This document shows positions 61,877 through 64,000 of a stretch of 64,000 nucleotides of DNA, piece by piece (the first letter of the stretch is position 1; the number at the start of each line of letters is the position of its first letter). Below the pieces are notes generated by a model. It saw only the letters and a list, made by a program, of their open reading frames with translations. It was not told where the DNA came from and searched no databases. The stretch is taken from contig NZ_JBHTKH010000014.1 in assembly GCF_042676085.1 (NCBI RefSeq), positions 1 to 64,000 of the forward strand. Reading direction: 5' to 3'. Made by a program: the position numbers and the translations under genes. Origin of the DNA: Terrabacter terrigena. Its GTDB lineage: Bacteria > Actinomycetota > Actinomycetes > Actinomycetales > Dermatophilaceae.

Positions 61877-63283
61877 ATGACGGCTCTCCTCCGGTCGCGT
61901 TCGGGCGTGCGGCGGCAGGCAACCGTGGCCGCCGCCGCGGTCGTCGCCGTGGCGCTGCTGCTGGGTGGCGCGCTCCTGGTGCTCGTGCTGCAGCGCGCCC
62001 TGACGCAGGCGCTCCAGGACAGCATCGTCGCCATCGTGGACGAGGACGCGAGCGTCCTCGCGTCCACCGGCACGGCGGGGCTGGAACGCAGCGAGCGCGA
62101 CGAGGGGCCGGACAACGTCCTCGTGCAGGTGATCTCGCTCGAGGGCGGGGCGGGGGAGCGGGTCGTCTACACCTCCCGGCCGTCCCGCCCCGACGCAGTC
62201 ACCGACCTGCGGCCGGGGGTGGGGGAGACGCGCGTCAGCGGGGCGTCACTCGTGCCGATGCCTCTCGAGGGGCAGAACCTGCTCGTCGTCGCTCGCGGTG
62301 TCGAGAACGCGGGGAGGTCGTACGTGCTGCTGGGGGCTGCATCTCAGGCCTCGCGGACGGAGGCGGTGCTCACCACGGCCGCCCTGCTCGCGGCTGCCCT
62401 GCCGATGCTCGTGGCTCTCACTGGGCTGGTCACGTGGTGGCGTGTCGGACGTGCGCTTGAGTCGGTGGATGCGATCCGCCTGCAGGTCGAGCGCACGACC
62501 GCTGCCCACCTGCACGACCGGGTGCCCGTGCCGCCCACCGATGACGAGATCGCCCACCTGGCCGAGACCATGAACTCCATGCTGGAACGGCTCGACTCCT
62601 CGCAGCGCGCCCAGCGCAGGTTCGTCGCCGACGCCAGCCATGAGCTGCGCTCGCCTCTGGCAACGATCCGGGCCTCGTTCGAGGTCGCTCACCCGTCGAG
62701 CCCGGAGACGTCGTGGGAGGAGCTCGGCCCGATCGTGCGGTCGGAGACCGAGCGCATGGCCCGGCTCGTCGACAACCTGCTGCTGCTGTCACGCGCCGAC
62801 GACGCGTCGCTGGCCGAGGTGCGCGACGAGGTAGACCTCGACGACCTCGTCGACGCCGAGGCCCGACGGCTGCGCCGACTGGTCCGCCTCACGGTCCGTC
62901 TCGAGAACGCACCCGTACGCGTCCTCGGGGACGAGCTCCAGCTGCAGCAGGTCGTGCGCAACGTGCTGGACAACGCCGCCCGACATGCCCGCTCGACCGT
63001 GCGGCTCCGCGTCTCGACCCAGGGCGGGTGTGCGCTCGTCAGCATCGACGACGACGGGGCGGGGATCCCTGCGCGCGACCGCGACCGCGTGTTCGAGCGT
63101 TTCGTGCGCCTCGACGAGAGCCGGTCCCGCGACTCCGGTGGGGCGGGCCTGGGTCTGGCCATCGCGAGGGAGCTCGCGGTCGCTCACGGCGGGACGCTCC
63201 TCGTGACCGACTCGGCCCTCGGCGGGGCCCGGTTCGAGCTCTCAGTGCCGTGCCGACCGTCCGGCACCGCTGACGTCCCGTAG
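61877..63283 (+). CDS. Sensor histidine kinase
   Basis: The 468-residue kinase has two membrane helices (about 16-38 and 163-188) around an extracytoplasmic sensor domain, then HAMP, HisKA with H255 in FVADASHELRSPL, and HATPase_c (VRNVLDNAARHA, SIDDDGAGIPARDRDRVFERF in part, GGAGLGLAIAREL). AAGGAGG is upstream of ATG 61877. Its likely partner is the convergent response regulator. Confidence 0.95.
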   Translation: MTALLRSRSGVRRQATVAAAAVVAVALLLGGALLVLVLQRALTQALQDSIVAIVDEDASVLASTGTAGLERSERDEGPDNVLVQVISLEGGAGERVVYTSRPSRPDAVTDLRPGVGETRVSGASLVPMPLEGQNLLVVARGVENAGRSYVLLGAASQASRTEAVLTTAALLAAALPMLVALTGLVTWWRVGRALESVDAIRLQVERTTAAHLHDRVPVPPTDDEIAHLAETMNSMLERLDSSQRAQRRFVADASHELRSPLATIRASFEVAHPSSPETSWEELGPIVRSETERMARLVDNLLLLSRADDASLAEVRDEVDLDDLVDAEARRLRRLVRLTVRLENAPVRVLGDELQLQQVVRNVLDNAARHARSTVRLRVSTQGGCALVSIDDDGAGIPARDRDRVFERFVRLDESRSRDSGGAGLGLAIARELAVAHGGTLLVTDSALGGARFELSVPCRPSGTADVP

Positions 63284-63302
63284 CGCCGGGCCGCCCCCGG
63301 GC

Positions 63303-63983
63303 TCAGGCCTCGTCGGTGTCGACGAGCCGATACCCCGCCCCTCGGACCGTCTCGATGCTCGTCACGGAGAACGGGACGTCGATCTTGCGCCGCAGGTAGC
63401 CGATGTAGACCTCGACGATGTTGACGTCGCCGTCGTACGCGGGATCCCACACCGACTCGAGAACGGCGGTCTTGGTGACCACTTCGTCCTTGTGCTGCAT
63501 CAAGAAGGTGAGCAGGGCGAACTCCTTGGCGGTCAGCGAGATCTCGACGTCGCCACGATGTGCCCTGCGTCGCACCGGGTCGAGCGACAAGGATCCGGCC
63601 CGCAGGACGACGGGCCGTTCCGGCGCCCCTCGGCGGATGAGCGCGTGAAGCCGGGCGACCAGGACCACGAAGCTGAAGGGTTTGGTCAGGTAGTCGTCGG
63701 CGCCCAGGTTGAAAGCCTCTGCCTGGTCGTGCTCGCCGTCCACCGCCGTCAGCATGAGGGTGGGAGTCCACACGCCGGCCTCCCGGAGCCGGCTGACGAC
63801 CTGGTAGCCGTCGAGCTTCGGCAGCATGATGTCCAGCACCACTGCGTCGTAGGTGGACTCGGTCGCCGCCCAGAGGCCGTCCTCCCCGTCGTGGAACACG
63901 TCGACGACGAATCCCTCGCGGGAGAGACCGCGGCGTACGACCTCGGCCAGGGGCCGCTCGTCCTCGACGAGCAGGATGCGCAT
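63303..63983 (-). CDS. OmpR-family response regulator
   Basis: The 226-residue regulator has a receiver domain with phosphoacceptor D51 in AVVLDIMLPKLDGY and K101 in YLTKPFSF, and a winged-helix DNA-binding domain (SLTAKEFALLTFLMQH, VEVYIGYLRRKID, ETVRGAGYRL). It ends 19 bases from the kinase stop on the other strand. The remaining 17 bases of the window hold only its upstream sequence. Confidence 0.95.
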   Translation of the reverse strand: MRILLVEDERPLAEVVRRGLSREGFVVDVFHDGEDGLWAATESTYDAVVLDIMLPKLDGYQVVSRLREAGVWTPTLMLTAVDGEHDQAEAFNLGADDYLTKPFSFVVLVARLHALIRRGAPERPVVLRAGSLSLDPVRRRAHRGDVEISLTAKEFALLTFLMQHKDEVVTKTAVLESVWDPAYDGDVNIVEVYIGYLRRKIDVPFSVTSIETVRGAGYRLVDTDEA

Positions 63984-64000
63984 GGTCAGACCTGCCGCAG

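Overview
The window is 64 kb of high-GC actinobacterial chromosome. Gene order (recO-uppS next to a Fur-family regulator and znuABC; dgt-dnaG; gluABCD; DUF3145 and fabD-fabH-acpP-fabF under a PucR-type regulator; aceE-DUF3052-ahpE), leaderless or GTG starts and actinobacterial RNase P RNA all point to Actinomycetes, most likely the Intrasporangiaceae/Dermatophilaceae group (Janibacter, Knoellia, Phycicoccus, Terrabacter relatives). The family placement is inference from synteny and style, not a database match. No phage, integrase, insertion sequence or CRISPR array was found.

Layout. 0-5.1 kb: end of an unknown gene, recO, uppS, then on the opposite strand a zinc-uptake operon znuA-znuC-znuB-zur whose genes are joined by three ATGA overlaps and preceded by a Zur box. 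5.1-15.3 kb: glyS, a sulfurtransferase, a hydrolase, dusB, two conserved proteins, a 44-residue basic protein, dgt, dnaG and a companion gene. 15.4-19.0 kb: tRNA-Asn and a glutamate-type ABC importer. 19.1-21.3 kb: a secreted M23 peptidase with a Pro/Thr/Ala-rich tail, behind a leader of about 0.5 kb, and a CAU-anticodon tRNA. 21.4-25.2 kb: a Rieske protein, DUF3145, an HNH nuclease, a frameshifted whiB and RNA ligase rtcB. 25.3-30.6 kb: fatty-acid synthesis genes and their regulator. 30.7-46.2 kb: a methyltransferase, argG, an AbiEi-like/DUF559 protein, aceE, DUF3052, ahpE, tRNA-Val, NIF3, a zinc-ribbon coiled coil, an RNase H with a degenerate phosphatase domain, rhodanese-metZ, a permease, yaaA and an RNase II-type nuclease.

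46.2-64 kb looks more accessory. It holds a sigma partner-switching set (STAS protein, anti-sigma kinase, GAF-SpoIIE phosphatase), rnpB, a decayed aldo/keto reductase, a seven-gene Asp23/AmaP cell-envelope operon with a small HPD-motif J-like protein, a stretch of about 1 kb without a gene, small stress-type proteins (SnoaL-like, ABM monooxygenase, DUF4760), a decayed beta-carbonic anhydrase in front of a YbdK-type carboxylate-amine ligase, an O-methyltransferase, a COG4705-type membrane protein, and a histidine kinase and response regulator that converge on each other.

Points of most interest: a GTG start two bases after the mature end of tRNA-Val; an apparent CTG start; single-base frameshifts in whiB and the aldo/keto reductase remnant; a carbonic anhydrase remnant with a lost zinc cysteine; a dead phosphatase domain on RNase H; a perfect 19-bp palindrome between the fab regulator and fabD; and a heptamer GGCATAC/GTATGCC that is much commoner than expected.
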